Positions 5,497-6,635 of a stretch of 6,635 nucleotides of DNA are shown in pieces. Each line of letters opens with the position of its first letter. The stretch's first letter is position 1. The stretch is from Candidatus Nanopelagicaceae bacterium (GTDB taxonomy: Bacteria; Actinomycetota; Actinomycetes; Nanopelagicales; Nanopelagicaceae): contig CANLFL010000045.1 of NCBI GenBank assembly GCA_947489825.1, forward strand, positions 1 to 6,635, given 5' to 3'. Under the pieces are notes generated by a model, which did no database searches, was not told the origin of the DNA, and worked only from the letters and a program-made list of their open reading frames with translations. The translations under genes and the position numbers were made by a program.

Positions 5497-6534
5497 ATGT
5501 GGAGCTCCTATATAGAGCGCTTGGTCAGTGGTCTCGATCTTGAAGCCCATGAAATCTCTTCGGTGATGGAGACGATTCTTCTTGGTAAAGCAGATATCTC
5601 AGAGATCAAATCATTTTTAGTTGCGTTGAAAAATAAGGGCGAAACGGCGGAAGAAGTCTCAGCACTTGTTAATCAAATGTTCGCTCATAGCGCTCCGATC
5701 TCCATTACAGAACGAGCTGTCGACACTGTGGGCACAGGTGGCGATGGAGCCCACACAATCAATATCTCCACAACTGCCGCAATCATCGCAGCCTCGGCCG
5801 GTGCGCGAGTTGTGAAGCACGGTAATCGAGCAGCATCAAGTAAATCTGGCTCTGGCGATCTACTTGAGGCCTTAGGTGTTGCCATAACTCTCGATGGCAA
5901 GGGTGTTGAAAGAACAGTGCGAGAGCTTGGAATAGGTTTCTGCTTCGCCCCGATTTTTCATCCAGCGATGCGCTTTGCCGCTCCAGCCAGAAAAGAGCTA
6001 GGTATTCCAACTGTTTTTAACATCCTGGGGCCGTTGGCGAATCCGGCAAAACCTCAGGCCGCAGCAATCGGTGTTGCCGATGATCGAATGCATTTAGTGA
6101 TGGCAGAAGTTCTGGCTACCCGCGGTGTCGACGGATTTGTTTTTCGAGGCGATGACGGACTTGATGAAATAACGCTTTCATCAACCACTTCAATTTTGAG
6201 TATTGGTAATGGCAAAATTCGAAGTGATCTGATCGAGCCTTCTGACTTTGGAATTTCTCGCGCACCGGTCAGTGATCTTGTCGGGGGAGATGCATCCGAA
6301 AATGCGCGAATTACACTCGCAATTTTCGCAGGTGAGAAAGGTGCTCCGCGAGATGCGGTCTTATTAAATGCAGCTGCTGCCATCGCTGCCTTTGAAGGAG
6401 AGCAAGATCTTGATGTGCATGAACGAATTGCGCGAGGGTTGAAAAAGGCAGAGAAGGCCGTGGATAGTGGAGCAACTACCGCTCTTCTGCAGAAGTGGAT
6501 TGCTTTGACGCAATCTTTGGTCGCGCCTTCTTAG
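5497..6534 (+). CDS. trpD: Anthranilate phosphoribosyltransferase TrpD
   Basis: This enzyme joins anthranilate to phosphoribosyl pyrophosphate, giving N-(5-phosphoribosyl)-anthranilate and pyrophosphate, the second step of tryptophan synthesis from chorismate. All family signatures are present: the GTGGD pyrophosphate loop (79-83), NIST (89-92), the glycine-rich KHGNRAASSKSGSGD (107-121), FAPIFHPAM (150-158), RKELGIPTVFNILGPLANP (165-183) and the metal-binding DE pair (223-224, in GLDEIT). The helical N-terminal domain covers about residues 1-70. The full length of 345 aa is normal for the family, and the early tryptophan and helix (MWSSYIERLVSG) match the usual N-terminus, supporting the ATG at 5497. 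No other trp gene is in the window; a trpD standing alone next to ctaE is also seen in mycobacteria. The last 59 bases overlap the 3' end of the oppositely oriented exonuclease gene. The product is probably a cytoplasmic dimer, as known for the family. Confidence 0.97.
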   Translation: MWSSYIERLVSGLDLEAHEISSVMETILLGKADISEIKSFLVALKNKGETAEEVSALVNQMFAHSAPISITERAVDTVGTGGDGAHTINISTTAAIIAASAGARVVKHGNRAASSKSGSGDLLEALGVAITLDGKGVERTVRELGIGFCFAPIFHPAMRFAAPARKELGIPTVFNILGPLANPAKPQAAAIGVADDRMHLVMAEVLATRGVDGFVFRGDDGLDEITLSSTTSILSIGNGKIRSDLIEPSDFGISRAPVSDLVGGDASENARITLAIFAGEKGAPRDAVLLNAAAAIAAFEGEQDLDVHERIARGLKKAEKAVDSGATTALLQKWIALTQSLVAPS

Positions 6535-6635
6535 CTCCGGCGTTGAGCATTTGATTGATTGTGGTGATACCAAAAGTACCCATTCGCTCGATTATTCCGT
6601 GGAGAACATCAACTGTTGCAAGAGCATCATCGAGA
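6476..6635 (-). CDS. Probable DEDDh-family 3'-5' exonuclease, C-terminal 52 residues
   Basis: A frame on the - strand is open from the right edge of the window to a TAG at 6476-6478 and gives 52 residues. It begins LDDALATVDVLHGIIERMG, which matches the last motif of DEDDh exonucleases of the DnaQ (polymerase III epsilon) type, HxALDDAxATxxVL; the histidine itself would be just outside the window. A short basic, low-complexity tail (NAGAKKARPK and on) ends the protein, so this version seems to stop soon after the exonuclease domain. From memory, the mycobacterial gene in the same position next to trpD (Rv2191) carries an exonuclease domain plus a UvrC-like nuclease part, which this C-terminus does not resemble. 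The final 59 bases lie antisense within trpD. The family call rests on a short stretch but is backed by conserved gene order. Confidence 0.75.
   Translation of the reverse strand, partial: LDDALATVDVLHGIIERMGTFGITTINQMLNAGAKKARPKIASKQSTSAEER

Noticed and set aside
6484..6495. 12-bp palindrome CTTCTGCAGAAG in the trpD / exonuclease overlap
   Set aside because: It lies in sequence coding on both strands, has no loop or T tract, and palindromes of this length can arise by chance.
6498..6515. Hairpin GATTGC-N6-GCAATC followed by TTT, possible terminator of trpD
   Set aside because: The stem is only 6 bp, the T run is three bases, and it lies inside the coding ends of both trpD and the exonuclease gene; not enough to call a terminator.

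Overview
The window is a compact block of actinobacterial housekeeping genes. It holds the 3' part of a DMT/EamA-family transporter (+), the respiratory operon ctaE-qcrC-qcrA-qcrB (on the - strand, transcribed right to left), a stand-alone receiver-like protein (+), trpD (+), and the 3' end of a probable DEDDh exonuclease gene (-) entering from the right. The di-haem QcrC, the three-helix Rieske protein with a twin-arginine motif, and a QcrB with PDWY instead of PEWY are the actinobacterial form of the cytochrome bcc complex. From memory, exonuclease / trpD / ctaE-qcrCAB is also the order in Mycobacterium tuberculosis (Rv2191 to Rv2196). The DNA is clearly A+T-rich for an actinobacterium by eye (not computed), and the gene packing is extremely tight. 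This suggests a streamlined, low-GC actinobacterium such as the freshwater acI/Nanopelagicales group; that placement is an inference.

Layout: 1-858 transporter (5' end outside the window); 855-4891 the four-gene respiratory operon; 4892-5019 a 128-nt divergent control region, the longest non-coding stretch; 5020-5454 receiver-like protein; 5455-5496 a short spacer; 5497-6534 trpD; 6476-6635 exonuclease 3' end. Both convergent gene pairs overlap at their 3' ends: by 4 nt (transporter/qcrB) and by 59 nt (trpD/exonuclease). Inside the operon the junctions are 12 nt, 6 nt and a 4-nt ATGA overlap. No stretch of 300 bases lacks a gene.

Function: QcrA, QcrB and QcrC form the menaquinol:cytochrome c oxidoreductase, which in Actinobacteria is joined to the aa3 oxidase; CtaE is subunit III of that oxidase. 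The remaining oxidase subunits (ctaC, ctaD, ctaF) are not here. trpD makes phosphoribosyl-anthranilate for tryptophan. The receiver-like protein shares the divergent control region with ctaE and lies just upstream of trpD.

I found no mobile element, CRISPR array, RNA gene or defence cassette, and no convincing new multi-gene system. The points most worth a second look are the atypical receiver with its apparently leaderless promoter, the symmetric repeats between it and ctaE, and the antisense 3' overlap at trpD.
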